DNA of 36,410 nucleotides, from positions 1,396 to 37,805 of the forward strand of contig CAUDNR010004429.1 of the NCBI GenBank assembly GCA_958430865.1, in the 5' to 3' direction. Within the stretch, counting starts at the first letter, position 1, and every line of letters begins with the position of its first letter. The position numbers and the translations under genes are program-made. Positions 10,671 through 21,296 of the stretch are shown here, piece after piece. Source of the DNA: Entrophospora sp. SA101 (Eukaryota > Glomeromycota > Glomeromycetes > Entrophosporales > Entrophosporaceae). The notes beneath the pieces were generated by a model. It worked only from the letters and a program-made list of their open reading frames with translations, made no database searches and was not told the DNA's origin.

Positions 10671-11422
10671 TACACTCTCTAGGCAAAAGTTTCAGCCACC
10701 ACAAATCAAATAATTCCGAAAAAACGTACATTAAAAATTATGCAGTAGAATTTAAGGTTACTGTCAAGTCTAGGAAAATAACAATCAAAAAAAATAAAAA
10801 TTCGTTTTTTTAAAAATGATTTAATCCTACGTTGTCCATTAATTAAAGGCTTAGATACAGGAACACGAGAATAATATTTAAATCATGTAAAATTCTTCTA
10901 CTAGTTTTAGTTGAAGCCTGTGAACCTGTAATTGCATTGAATTGGTCTTTTATTTGCTTGGCAGATTTACTATTTTCTTTTTTTTTTCAACTCATTCTTG
11001 TGATCAGCATCTGAAAGTTTAGCACGTCCCGCTTCTTGGTAACTCTTCATCACTATCTCTCTCCTTACAATTGTTCTTGCAAAGCCAAATGTTTTAGAAA
11101 TATGTGAAATGGTATTACTGCCTTTGTAAAGTCCAATTATTTGTCCATGTTCAGATTCTTTTTCAATTTTATTAATTTTTTAAAAAAATAAACAGCAAAA
11201 AAACGTAAAAATATGAAAAACTCAAGATATCACATGCCGGAATTTCAGGTGTAGTTATTATATAAGTTTTTGGGCCAAATTCTTTGTTTTTTTGTATTTT
11301 CCTAGGCATCACAGAAACTTTAAATAACATTGAGAACGTTAGCTACAATTTGGCATATATATCTTTTTATGATGTACATTTATGCGGGGTTATTAGACCG
11401 AAACTTTTGTCCAGGGAGCATA
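10671..11422 (-). mobile_element. Decayed Tc1/mariner element with TIRs and TA flanks
   Basis: Left end after TA at 10671-10672: CACTCTCTAGGCAAAAGTTT. Right end before TA at 11421-11422, read in reverse: TGCTCCCTGGACAAAAGTTT. The two 21-bp ends match at about 16 positions, and TA on both sides fits the Tc1/mariner target duplication. Inside is a minus-strand transposase relic (10770-11309). At about 750 bp the element is far shorter than a full Tc1 (about 1.3-1.7 kb), so an internal deletion removed most of the catalytic domain. It sits exactly between the upstream region of GTPase 2 and the 3' flank of GTPase 3. Confidence 0.8.
10770..11309 (-). pseudogene. Tc1-like transposase relic, N-terminal DNA-binding part
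   Basis: The minus strand begins MPRKIQKNKEFGPKTYIITT at an ATG (11309). A disrupted stretch follows, then a long in-frame block at about 10860-11170. That block contains the paired-like helix-turn-helix typical of Tc1 transposases: GQIIGLYKGSNTISHISKTF, FARTIVRREI, then SAKQIKDQFNAITGSQASTK. A frameshift leads into SRVPVSKPLINGQRRIKS, the usual linker motif before the catalytic domain. The DDE catalytic residues are absent. The order and spacing of the blocks make the family assignment fairly firm; function is lost. Confidence 0.8.
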
Positions 11423-11516
11423 AATTATTTAAAATTTATATATTGTAATGATGACGAAGTTTCTCGCCGATTTTATTCTTAAAATATGTTTTTTATTATA
11501 CATGAAATTATAAAAA

Positions 11517-12542
11517 TTAAAACCCAAAGAAATTATCTATAGCTTCACCAATTCGTTGGAGAAAACCTTTTGACTTGACATGTTCTCTTGCTTGTCGAGC
11601 GATTTCATCCTTTAATCTTTCTACTTCTGCTTCTGTTGCTCTTTTTTGTTCTTCCGCCGCCCTTCTTTGTTCTTCCATTTCTTTTTGAAATTTTCTATCT
11701 GCTTCGTCTAGTTGCCTTAGGATTTCTTTTTGCATTTCTTCATTTAAATTTTTCATTTTAATTTCCGCTTCTTCTCTTTGTCTTGACATTTCTTCTTCTT
11801 GTCTTTCCATTCTCTCTTGTTGTACCTTCAAATCTTCCTCCATGCTACTTACAATTTTTTCTAACATTTCTTTTTCAGTCATATAATTTCCAATCCTTTC
11901 GTTTAACTGATCTAAATTTTCTGGTCTATAAACTTCTTTACAAGTACTTAAATGTAATAAAATTCTTTTTCTTGATTCGTTCCTGGTTATTCTGTTGGTT
12001 TCTTTAGCACGACCGATCAATGGTGGATTATCTACATGAATAACCTTTCTACATGCTTTAATTACTCCTGCGAGTTTTTCATTTTCATTAATCATTAGTT
12101 CTTTATCATTTTCACACTTCTCGACATCTTCAAATTCAGGGAAAGTAGTTCGTACAATGGTAGTATACTTGACAACATCATTGTTAAAGATGATGGATCT
12201 TAATAAGTCATAAGATTCCACTTCTTCTTTGGTGAATCTTCCGCTTGTAACAAATAGTATTTGGTTTAACCCATTTTTGATGGAATGAGCGGCTTCTGCC
12301 AATTTATAAAGAACTTGTTGTGTAGTTAGTTTTGTATCGCCAAGACCGACTGTATCAATGAGTTTAAATAACACCCCATCAATTAAAACTTCCTGAATAT
12401 TAGCACTTCTAGTTTGACTAATAGAACCTGCACTTTCTTTAAATATTTCACTATCGCTAATTACGTTTGCTAATGCGGATTTTCCATTTCCTGTTCTACC
12501 AATTAGCAATATCGTCCTTCTTTCGTATTTTTTTTTCCCCAT
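11517..12542 (-). CDS. AIG1/GIMAP-like GTPase with coiled coil (paralogue 3)
   Basis: 341 aa from a clear ATG at 12542-12540. It starts MGKKKYERRTIL, so it has a short basic N-terminal extension not shared by the other two. P-loop GRTGNGKS at 15-22, G3 DTVG at 63-66, G4-position RTTFPEF, coiled coil from about 220 with the most regular heptad-like EEQRRA/EEQKRA runs. The tail is KSKGFLQRIGEAIDNFFGF, a short amphipathic helix rich in Phe that could bind membrane (inference). It has neither the CaaX box of paralogue 1 nor the FKWF end of paralogue 2. No frameshift is seen. Confidence 0.9.
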   Translation of the reverse strand: MGKKKYERRTILLIGRTGNGKSALANVISDSEIFKESAGSISQTRSANIQEVLIDGVLFKLIDTVGLGDTKLTTQQVLYKLAEAAHSIKNGLNQILFVTSGRFTKEEVESYDLLRSIIFNNDVVKYTTIVRTTFPEFEDVEKCENDKELMINENEKLAGVIKACRKVIHVDNPPLIGRAKETNRITRNESRKRILLHLSTCKEVYRPENLDQLNERIGNYMTEKEMLEKIVSSMEEDLKVQQERMERQEEEMSRQREEAEIKMKNLNEEMQKEILRQLDEADRKFQKEMEEQRRAAEEQKRATEAEVERLKDEIARQAREHVKSKGFLQRIGEAIDNFFGF

Positions 12543-12590
12543 TTTTATGATTTTATGATTTTATGTATAATTCAAAAAATTTCTCTTTTT

Positions 12591-12650
12591 ATTTATATAT
12601 CTCGTTATTTAATGTCGATCACTGTAGCCATTTTTATGTTAAAATGGTAC
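12591..12650 (-). promoter_or_regulatory. Conserved promoter block of GTPase paralogue 3
   Basis: The minus strand carries GTACCATTTTAACATAAAAA and CGAGATATATAAAT, with the TATA-like box about 49 bp before the ATG. This is the third instance of the shared block. Confidence 0.6.
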
Positions 12651-13289
12651 TCTTAATTTATCCCCATCTGATTATTTTTAAACTGGGTCCGGCGAACGAG
12701 TTAGTTCCTGTTTTGACGCTAAGAGATTATCATGATAGCTTAATAAACTCGTTTTAACTATGAAAACAATAAAATCATTATCATCATATCTGCTAAATTC
12801 AATGGTACTATATAATTTATTGTTTCCTAAATTGGAAAAAACTAATAAGCCTTTTTATTTATTTATTATTTTTTGGTGTTACAGAAAAGATTTATGCACC
12901 CCGTAGATATTTCCATAATAATAATACAAAATTCGGAGTTTCGTATGCGTAATAGTGGCATCAAGCCTCGTGCGCCATTATTTACTATATACGCATTTGG
13001 CCAACACTGGTTACACTAATTGGAACTTTTCGATGTGACAAATATTTTTTAACATTTAACAGTATTAGGGATGTTAATCGATCCTTAACCGTCAGTCCTA
13101 TACTGGGACCAGAGTCTCCCTTTCACACCCTAAATTTTCCATTAATATTCTTTAGAGAGAGGATACTTTTTTTTTTTTAAAAAAAAGAATAATCAAAATG
13201 CTAATTATTCAGTCTCAAAATAATTTTTAATGTCTGTCTGTCCAGGGTGATTTCAGACATCGTTTGTGTTGCTTCCATGTTCCACGTAC

Positions 13290-13443
13290 ACGGAGTCTTT
13301 TCAATAGAAAGAGAGGGATCCAACCTATTCTAAAAACGATTCTATATATAACCACACCCACTTTACATGATAAAACTTTGATTTTGCAGATCTTTTTCGA
13401 TTTTCTCAATGTTGGATCTCTCTTTCTATCGGAAGGACTCCAC
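13290..13443. repeat. Inverted repeat with about 34-bp arms
   Basis: The left arm 13290-13324 (CGGAGTCTTTTCAATAGAAA, then GAGAGGGATCCAAC) is the reverse complement, with a few mismatches and one indel, of 13411-13443 (GTTGGATCTCTCTTTCTATC, then GGAAGGACTCC). About 86 bp separate them. It could be a small hairpin element or the ends of a MITE. Frames read through it on both strands are by-products of the inverted repeat. Confidence 0.65.
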
Positions 13444-13699
13444 ATTTGTCCTGTTTTAAAAAAATGGAAGATACTCTGTAGAGCAAAAGGTCAAAAGGTA
13501 AATAGTCTATGAAATTTATAAAAGTGTGGACAATGGAATGAATAAATCGAAGCCTAGTAGTATTGGTAGAACTGTTGAGGATATTTTATACGAATTTGCA
13601 GATATGAAGCATAAGTTATACTTGCATGTTGTTAGTTTTCGCAGTCTTCGGTATAGCATAGGGTTTCTATTCGTAATACACTCAATCTTTAATTCCAAT

Positions 13700-13965
13700 T
13701 AAAAAATCTATTCGAATTATTCGTTTTATTTAAATTACTAGTTTATTCATTTTATAAAATATAGGTCTTATTTCTTTAACAAGATAATATAAACAATAAT
13801 TACATTTATAATCTATAATACTACTATAATTGCTAGTACTATGACTTAAGGAAAATGTCGACTACTACTATTTATTATTATCACCACATTCAAGGACTAA
13901 GGAAAAATAGATTGATAAAGAAAATTTTTTTAACTGGATTGGATTATTCGAATTATTATTATTAA
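13700..13965. repeat. Dispersed repeat, copy A
   Basis: It aligns in direct orientation with 31688-31945. Shared blocks: ATTCGAATTAYTCGTTTTAT, ACAATAATTAYATTTATAAT, TTGCTAGTAYTATGACT, AATGTCSRCTACTACTA, GACTAAGGAAAAATAGATTG. No coding capacity is visible. Both ends fade into AT-rich low-complexity sequence. Confidence 0.75.
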
Positions 13966-15035
13966 TTTTATTATTATCGTCCATTTTATTCTAATTGCTA
14001 GTTTTATTCGAATAGAAGCACTAGTGTAGCACCATCAGTAAATGCATTGTAAATAGCTTGGCACATTCTTTTACTGTTGATTTAAAGGATAGTCAAGCCA
14101 AACCCATGAACTTTTTTATCATGATGAAATAGACTAATTGAAATCCATCAACATCAGGAATGAACTAGTATTAATTCATATGCAACAGTACACTCTGTTA
14201 TACGCAAATGGTTAATTTTCGGTCACCTTAACAGTACAAACAGTACACATGGAATCCGAGAAAATTTAGAAGTTGATTGGGAGTTGATTATGACATTAAA
14301 GAAGATTTTACTGTTGGTATTATTAGTGCAATTACTCTACTATGATTTTTATCAATCATACTAACTTTTGTTCATTCATTTATACGAATTGGAATTATCA
14401 AGAAACAAAGCATGTGATTTGATGATTTTATTATTTCCCCAATTCAATAATTATCATCAACAATAATTTTGGTAATATACATGTACTATAGATAGTATAG
14501 CAATTTAATGAAAATGAGATCAAATTTATAACGTATAAAAAACCCCAGCAAAGGTAAAGGTCCAAGGTTTTCAAATGAACCATAAATCATAATTCAAACT
14601 ATACCTCTTTTCCTAACCTCCATTTAAAGTTCCTTCTAATGGTTCGGTTTTCAGTTCAGTTCAGTTTGGTTAGCAACCAATTAAATTTCATGTTTTCATT
14701 GTTCCAAATGGAATTTCGATAGTTGTTCAGCACACTACTTGACAACAAAGAAAATAGAAATTAACGATTACATTATATTGTATTTTGAGTCATCTATAAG
14801 GCATGAAGCTTGAAATTCTGTATACTAGTACAAATAATTCAATAATATTAATTATATAGTCAATAGTAAAACCCCTCGGACTCTATCACGTCTTTTTTTA
14901 GTAATTTGTAACTTTAGTCATCTGACTTTATTTGCCCAATCATAATATAAGGATTTCTATGTAGGTGTTGTTTGTGTTTAAAATTTATACTTATTAGATT
15001 ATCATCGTTAACCAATTCTGAGAATTCTGCTGCTG
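13966..15035. other. Intergenic, no gene seen
   Basis: AT-rich spacer with TTATTATT and TATAGTATAG tracts; no ordered coding motifs on either strand. Confidence 0.4.
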
Positions 15036-15242
15036 CTATTGCGCGTGCTTTATTACTACCACACTGGGATTATTCAGAGACAGTTGGATGTTGAAGAATA
15101 TGTACCAGATGATGATGTTATTTCTCAACAAAAAAACCTTGATAAAACAAATCCTTTCATGGATATGAAAAACACAATTTCGAAACTGGAATGTATTATA
15201 CAATCTCAAATAATTGATGAAGCAGAAAAGACGCATATATAG
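15036..15242 (+). other. Short open stretch, possible exon fragment
   Basis: An open frame with charged, protein-like composition (RQLDVEEYVPDDDVISQQKN, ending DEAEKTHI, TAG). It has no ATG at its start, only a TTG, so it would have to be an exon or a gene fragment. The minisatellite at 15291 begins 50 bp after its stop. Family not recognised. Confidence 0.25.
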
Positions 15243-15290
15243 ACAAGAATTGTGTTCAAATATTTGCAACAAAAATGGCTCAATAAACAA

Positions 15291-15545
15291 ATTGCCAAAA
15301 CTCGAGTTGATCTTGACACCATTCCACAACATTGCCACAGCTACAAAGACCCAGGGTCGGCAAGTTGATTAGTCCATTGCCAAAACTCGGGTTGATCTTG
15401 ACACCACTCTACAACACTGTCGCAGCTACAAAGACCCAGGGTCGGCAAGTTGACTAGTCCATTGCCAAAACTCGGGTTGATCTTGACACCATTCTACAAC
15501 ACTGTCTCAGCTACAAAGACCCAGGGTCGGCAAGTTGACTAGTTC
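15291..15545. repeat. Minisatellite, 3 x 85 bp
   Basis: Three head-to-tail copies start at 15291, 15376 and 15461, each beginning ATTGCCAAAACTCGRGTTGA and ending AAGTTGAYTAGTYC. The third is followed by a stub ATTGCCAT at 15546. Copies differ at only a handful of sites. The unit is GC-richer than its surroundings, and 85 is not a multiple of 3, so it is unlikely to be coding. Confidence 0.95.
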
Positions 15546-15595
15546 ATTGCCATTTAAAAAATACTAAATATGGTTAAAGTGTTGCGCGTGGACCA

Positions 15596-15859
15596 ATGGA
15601 TCACCAATGGACCACACATTTGCCAACCCTGTATCAAGATGACCCCTACACCACTTACTCCAACAAATTTATTGGATTGCACATAGTAAAAGTAGATCTC
15701 ATTTTTAGATGCAAGCGTGAAGCTTCAGGAAAAGAAAAGAAATCTGATTCAGTAGATCTAAAATTTGAAGCTTTAGAATCAGATTCAGATCCATGTTCAT
15801 ATGAAACACCAATATTTGAATTTGAATTTTATATTGTACTTTATCTTATTCACTATTAA
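15596..15859 (+). CDS. Small hypothetical ORF, uncertain
   Basis: 87 aa from an ATG; begins MDHQWTTHLPTLYQDDPY and contains an acidic/Ser stretch (KFEALESDSD). It follows the minisatellite by 50 bp. There are no recognised motifs, and no TATA box or splice evidence. It may be a chance frame or the remnant of a gene disrupted by the repeat. Confidence 0.2.
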   Translation: MDHQWTTHLPTLYQDDPYTTYSNKFIGLHIVKVDLIFRCKREASGKEKKSDSVDLKFEALESDSDPCSYETPIFEFEFYIVLYLIHY

Positions 15860-15869
15860 TATTATTGGT

Positions 15870-16440
15870 ATTCGTGTTGTAATCTTGACTAATTACAAAA
15901 TATAACAATAAATGAATAATTAATTCTAGCAAAGAAAAGCACCTTTATTTTTTTATTTGATTTAATGAATAATTGGGCAAGTAGAGAATTCCCAAAATCC
16001 AAGAATTTATTATTTGCCCTCATATCTTAAATCAGAACTTTTAATAATGATTCGTTAAATCGAGGTCTGCTAAACTGAGATTCATCATAATATAATATCA
16101 AACATATTAATATGTCGCGATAATAATGATTACATTATAGTTTGGTAATTCCAAATCAGTATTTTAATTTAGCAATTAATTTAATCAAAATTAATTTAAT
16201 CTTCATATTTATTGAACATGACACCACAAGGTCACTACTGATATAATGTGATCATAGACATCCATTAAACTATTTGATGATACTCTTTTTGTGCTTATTT
16301 TTATCTAGACACCAATAAAATTTCAATGCAGATCATAAAAAAATACACCTCCAATCATTCTGCGTGACAAATCTTTCGACCATTGACAATTAATTTTTTA
16401 TAAATCGATCAATTGGTCATGCGTGCGTGCGCATATGTAT
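15870..16440. other. Intergenic, 3' flank of GCV1
   Basis: AT-rich; no gene seen. It holds the 3' side of the minus-strand T-protein gene and a short GCGTGCGTGCGCA tract near 16421. Confidence 0.4.
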
Positions 16441-17246
16441 TTATTTATAATAATTAGGAGTGATAAATGGCATTTTTACAATTCGAGCCTTTTGTAATTG
16501 ATTACGAACTTTGACTTGAAGTTCGGTATTGGATTTGTGAAACCCTGATTTTACATATCCCATTGCAATATTCTTCTTGAGGGATGGTGATGGTCCACCA
16601 CTTGTAACTTTACCTAGAGATAGAGAATTTTTTCATAAATGAATAAACTAATAAATTAAATAAATAATTATAATAAATGTGGATATTTTTTTGATTATAC
16701 CAATTTTTACTTCTTCCATATTAAAAATCTCAGCGTTTTCTATATATGTATATATAAGTATAATTAATTCATGTAAATTGTTGTTTTTACTTAATAATTT
16801 AAATTTTACCTCTTGCTGGTGCACCTTCAACTATGAGGCCAACCCGACGACGAGTTACTCCATTTTTAATGTGATTAAGGATATGATTTGCACCCAAGAA
16901 TCCGCCTTCTTGTCTTCTGCGTTTTCCTAATATAAGTTAAAAATAATTAATTCGACAATAATTTTACTCTCAAATAACAATAATAATAATAGTACCAATT
17001 GTCCATGTTAAACCAGCTTCAACAGGTGATGTTGTATCATCAAGATCATGACCATATAAACAAAGTCCTGCTTCTAAACGTAAACTGTCACGAGAACCTA
17101 ATCCAGCCAATTGTACAAAAGAATTCTCCAATAATGTATTTGCTAATTTAACTGCTTCAGTTGAAGGGACAGCGATCTTCAAAATAATTTTTTAATATTA
17201 TTAATATTTGTGTATATATGGATATAACACTATGGATAACTGTTAT

Positions 17247-17277
<31 letters not shown>

Positions 17278-18132
17278 ACCTCAAACCCATCTTCTCCTGT
17301 ATATCCAGAGCGGGTCACGTGACAATCCGCTCCATTTATTTTTAAAGTACGCGCCGTCATAAATTTAAAATCATTTAAATTTGCTTCAGTCAAATTCTGA
17401 AGAACATTTGATGATTTGGGACCTTTTTTTAAGTAAAAAAAAACTCTCAAGACTTTAGAAAATATTCATATCCAATTAATTAAAGAGCAAACATTCATAA
17501 TGATACCTTGTAAAGCCAATAACGCATGATCATTAATAACCTCTAATGATACATCTCCACCTTGATTTTGAAATTTCCCCAATTCATTTCTGATATGTGC
17601 TAAATCTTTTTGTGCACAACCAGCATTTGATACAATGTAGATGTGATCATGCTTCTTACAAATCACTGTATCGTCAATGATACCACCTTGTTCATTGGTA
17701 AAAACTGATAATGTTGAAGTGTCGAGTGGCAATTCTTTGAGATCTGCCACAACTAATTTTTCAATAAATGTTACAGAATCTTTACCTAAGATTCTGTCAA
17801 ATAAATAAATGTTTCCTTTTCGATTTAGATTCGAGTATATATGTGTATGCGTTCTTTGGAGGTGAAAATGTAAATTGATTACCTCATTTGAAGCATGTGA
17901 GATACATCAAATAATGAAGCGTCTGCGCGCGTGTGCAGATGTGAAGCTAATATACCCATATTTGAGTATAAAACTGGCATTGACCAACCAGCAAAAGGAA
18001 CCTTTTTGATCAAAAAATTAAAGATATTATTTTATTTGTGAGAGTGAAAAATAAAAACTACACAGTTTTTTACTTGCCATTTTTCCGCCTTTTTCGACAT
18101 GGAAATCATATAACGGAGTTTTTTTCAATTCC

Positions 18133-18166
<34 letters not shown>

Positions 18167-18489
18167 CGTATGTATTAATAACGCTAATAATGAAGATTTA
18201 ATAAATTTAACAAAGAGAAATGTCATGTTAAATACCACTTTTTCATTTTTAAAACTAACAGTTCTTTTACCTCTTCATTTGTAGACGAAGTGAAACTTTG
18301 TTTTTTAATCAATGATTGTAATGAAAAAACTCCTCGATTTTTGTCGAATTTGGGAATCAAATTTCTACTATTACGAGTGCAGAAGAGATAATGACAATTA
18401 TTAGTTAAAGATGAAGAAATGGTTTTCATTTTTTTAAAAAATTTTTGAAATCTAAATTTTTTGTGCAGTGTGGCACAATAGGTGTTCAT
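16441..18489 (-). CDS. GCV1: Aminomethyltransferase, mitochondrial glycine cleavage T-protein (8 exons)
   Basis: The T-protein transfers the aminomethyl carbon from lipoyl H-protein to tetrahydrofolate, releasing ammonia, in mitochondria. Exons (minus): 18489-18271, 18131-18078, 18001-17883, 17793-17507, 17422-17280, 17176-16996, 16926-16810, 16613-16441; phases all agree, giving 430 aa (family about 400). Diagnostic blocks in order: [111 protein letters not shown]. The first exon is basic, rich in Ser/Lys/Phe and poor in acids, fitting a mitochondrial presequence; a second in-frame ATG lies at 18429. The intron 18077-18002 starts GCAAGT (GC-AG class). Two other introns hold (AC)n and (TA)n tracts. 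Start choice is the least certain part. Confidence 0.95.
17255..17278. repeat. (TG/AC)n microsatellite inside GCV1 intron
   Basis: About 12 TG units lie immediately inside the donor of the intron 17279-17177 of the T-protein gene, so the intron reads GTACACAC... on the minus strand. A (TA)n tract of about 15 units lies in another intron at 18138-18166. Confidence 0.9.
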
Positions 18490-20100
18490 GGTATGATGTT
18501 AACCAAATATGGGATCTATTGCTGATATTTTCCATATATGGTTAACATATTCCGACCTGTTTTATAAATAAAATAAAGCTATTTTTAAACATTACTTCAT
18601 CAGATATGATTTTAGTTGAAATTTTTCTAATCCCACTATATGTGGCTGCACACTGAATTTCATAAAATGTTCATCTAATTTTAATGATTTGCGAATTATT
18701 GTTAGGAATTTGAACGATTGATGATTATGATTATGAATGTAAGGAAGGTATAGGTATAATGTCATTTATTTCGAATTGAATTATTGATGAAATATTATTA
18801 TCAAAAATTTGAACAATTGAAATTGAAGTGATGGGGGTAAAAGTGCAACATTATCAATTCTTTCATCACTTGAACTTGACATTCTCGCGAAAATTTTTTT
18901 TAAGGAACGTGAAAATTTTTTGTTGAAAGCTCGCACTTTTGAATTGGGCAATTGGCAGACAGTGTATACCCGCAATGCACGGACCAGAAAGTCCTGAAAA
19001 AGTCTTAAGCTTTTTTTAAACGTGAAATGTTTGGAATATTTCGAGGTAGCTTTTTGGTCAACTTCAATTATTTTACGTTGTATGGCAGAATTTGAGTTAA
19101 CTTTTTAGCTACACTCGTCGATTAATTGGAAGCTTTTATACTAATATACAATGCACTTCAATTAATTTATTTATCCTGCTTACTTGTACCTAGAAGACTT
19201 TGGTGAATCTGCGAGCATACAATTTATGGTTTATGGTACAAATAACAACGAATTATATATAATAAAAGCAACAAAGGCTCCCGCAGAATTTTTATTTCAT
19301 TTTTGCTTTTCTTTGGTCGATTAAAGTCGGACGTATGTTTACAACAATTACTTTAACACAATACAATATGTAATAACGATAATATTTAGCTCTTTGTATA
19401 GATTGTTCATCAGTAATAATTGTTAGCGATACTTTTGCCAATTGGTATTATTAACACCTCACATTTACACTTAAACAATTAAACCCATTTATAAAAATTT
19501 AAACAAAAATGTTTATGCGTAACAAAACCAAAAATCAAACCTTTGCTTTATACCAAAGAAAATAACTCAAAACCACATCATTCTGATAACTATTAAGCCC
19601 TACTATTTAATTTCCGACCACAAAAATGTTTTATTAAACAAAAAAAAAAGAATTAATTGTATGTTATGTATAAATATATATTTTCTATGTTTATTTATGT
19701 ATATTTGTTATTATAAATAAATTGGTAAATGGATGGATGGGTGGATGAATGAAGAATTCAATAAAAGTTTAGTTGTAGTTGATAAATTTTGACAATTTTT
19801 AAATCATCCGTTATACACGGACTTTTTAGTACTCCAGTTCCATGCTTGCACCATACTGATTAATTAGTATATAATGGTCTCATCATCACATTAATTTTTA
19901 AAAAGTCATTTTAAATAAATATCAGAGATATTAGAAGATGCTTGTTCATTTAAATGTTTTTCAAGCCTGACTGCTTTAATTTTTCCATTTCCTTTTTTTT
20001 TTAGAGAAATATTAAATATTAAATATAATACATAATGTGTAAATATATTATTTATTTTATGATTTAATAAATTTGTTTTACGTTTTAATTTAAACAGGAC
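18490..20100. other. Intergenic, no gene seen
   Basis: Upstream region of GCV1 and spacer. Around 19187-19250 a stretch (ACCTAGAAGACTTTGGTGAA, then TCTGCGAGCATAC) resembles the ACCTAGACGAATCTGTGAGC block of the kinase 3' flank, possibly an old third copy of that repeat. No coding frame is supported. Confidence 0.4.
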
Positions 20101-20860
20101 CGTCGATAATCCGCCTTCTAGTTCTTCGTCCACACTTTCAAATTCTTCATCCCTCCACCTTCTAGTCCTTCGTTTACAATTTCATAATCATCTTTTCAAG
20201 AATTATTGTTAGTCAATTTACAGGAAGGGCAAAGGTTACAAATGTGAGGAGAAATAAAAAGTTCGTCATTGTGATCGGGGATAATTCCATTAACACTTGA
20301 ATCGTTTTGAGAATATTGACAATGTTGAGATAGATTATAATCTCTGAGGTCAACACGCGAAATTGGAGACGCTTGATATTAAAATTTTTGAAAATTTACT
20401 ATATAAAAACACCTACTGCGCGATTCATTTTTTAACTGTAACTTTAATAGTAATTTAACCATTAAATGCATACGGAAATTCGTGTGTCCTCTCGTATGTA
20501 CTATCTGCCAAAATTTGCTTTAATATAGTAAAAACCTGTTCACAAAGATCAATAGAACTCAATAAGTAATTAATATTTTGCAAATCTCACAGTCATGACA
20601 AAGTTCGAGTCATCATCTATTCAATTAGAGAGTTATTGTTTAAAAATGATCAATAGGAGTGGATTTCTATTCTTTCAAAAATCACATGTGGAATTGGAGG
20701 CTATAGACGTTGAGCACCATAGAATAGTTGCTGTTGGGTTAATATAAACACACGTCAATCTCATGAATATCGGCTACAATGAAGGAGCTGATTACGAGCG
20801 GAAGAAAAAGTTAAACTAGGAGAGGTGCTTTTGAGAAGTATCTGTTTTTTTTTATAATGA
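20100..20860 (-). pseudogene. Possible gene relic, unassigned
   Basis: Minus-strand pieces with protein-like composition lie close together but in different frames with stops: SLTFSSARNQLLHCSRYS (near 20780-20835), SSIDLCEQVFTILKQILADS then TYERTHEFPYAFNG (near 20455-20570), SQHCQYSQNDSSVNGIIPDH then NDELFISPHICNLCPSCK (near 20217-20330), and EEFESVDEELEGGLSTVLFK (near 20090-20150). The CNLCPSC run could be a metal-binding or membrane-adjacent motif. Either an intron-rich gene I cannot splice or a decayed one. Family not recognised. Confidence 0.3.
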
Positions 20861-21296
20861 TATTTTGTTAATTGTTATTTTTTAATAGACTAATTAATTC
20901 TTTGATATCTTCAATATCACAATTATTTGAAATAGCTCTCTTTAGGTCTTGGGTTGGAAGGCGGAAAAACTTGGGCAAAGAAGAATAATTTTTATTTATT
21001 TACATTTGTGACAAAATTAGATTCGATTTTTAATTGGATCATGTAGTATATATAATAATAATAACATTACTATTACAATAATCTATATTTTATTTTATTT
21101 GGGTTTATATTATATATATATATATATTTAATAATAAAAAGAACTCTTATTTTATTTGTTTCATTTTTGATTTTTTAAATTTTTTTATTGAATTTATTGA
21201 ATCAAACAAATCCATTGTTGATTCAACCAAGAAAAAAAAAAAATTACATTTAACCATTATAATTTATCATATTTTCATTATAAAAAAAAAAAAAAA

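Noticed and set aside
13227..13512. Overlapping frames on both strands
   Set aside because: They are produced by the inverted repeat 13290-13443.
16040..16090. Resemblance of TCGTTAAATCGAGGTCTGCT to pogo-like ends
   Set aside because: No partner inverted repeat found nearby.
18781..18975. 64-codon minus-strand frame upstream of GCV1
   Set aside because: Only a TTG start, no motif, no splice context.
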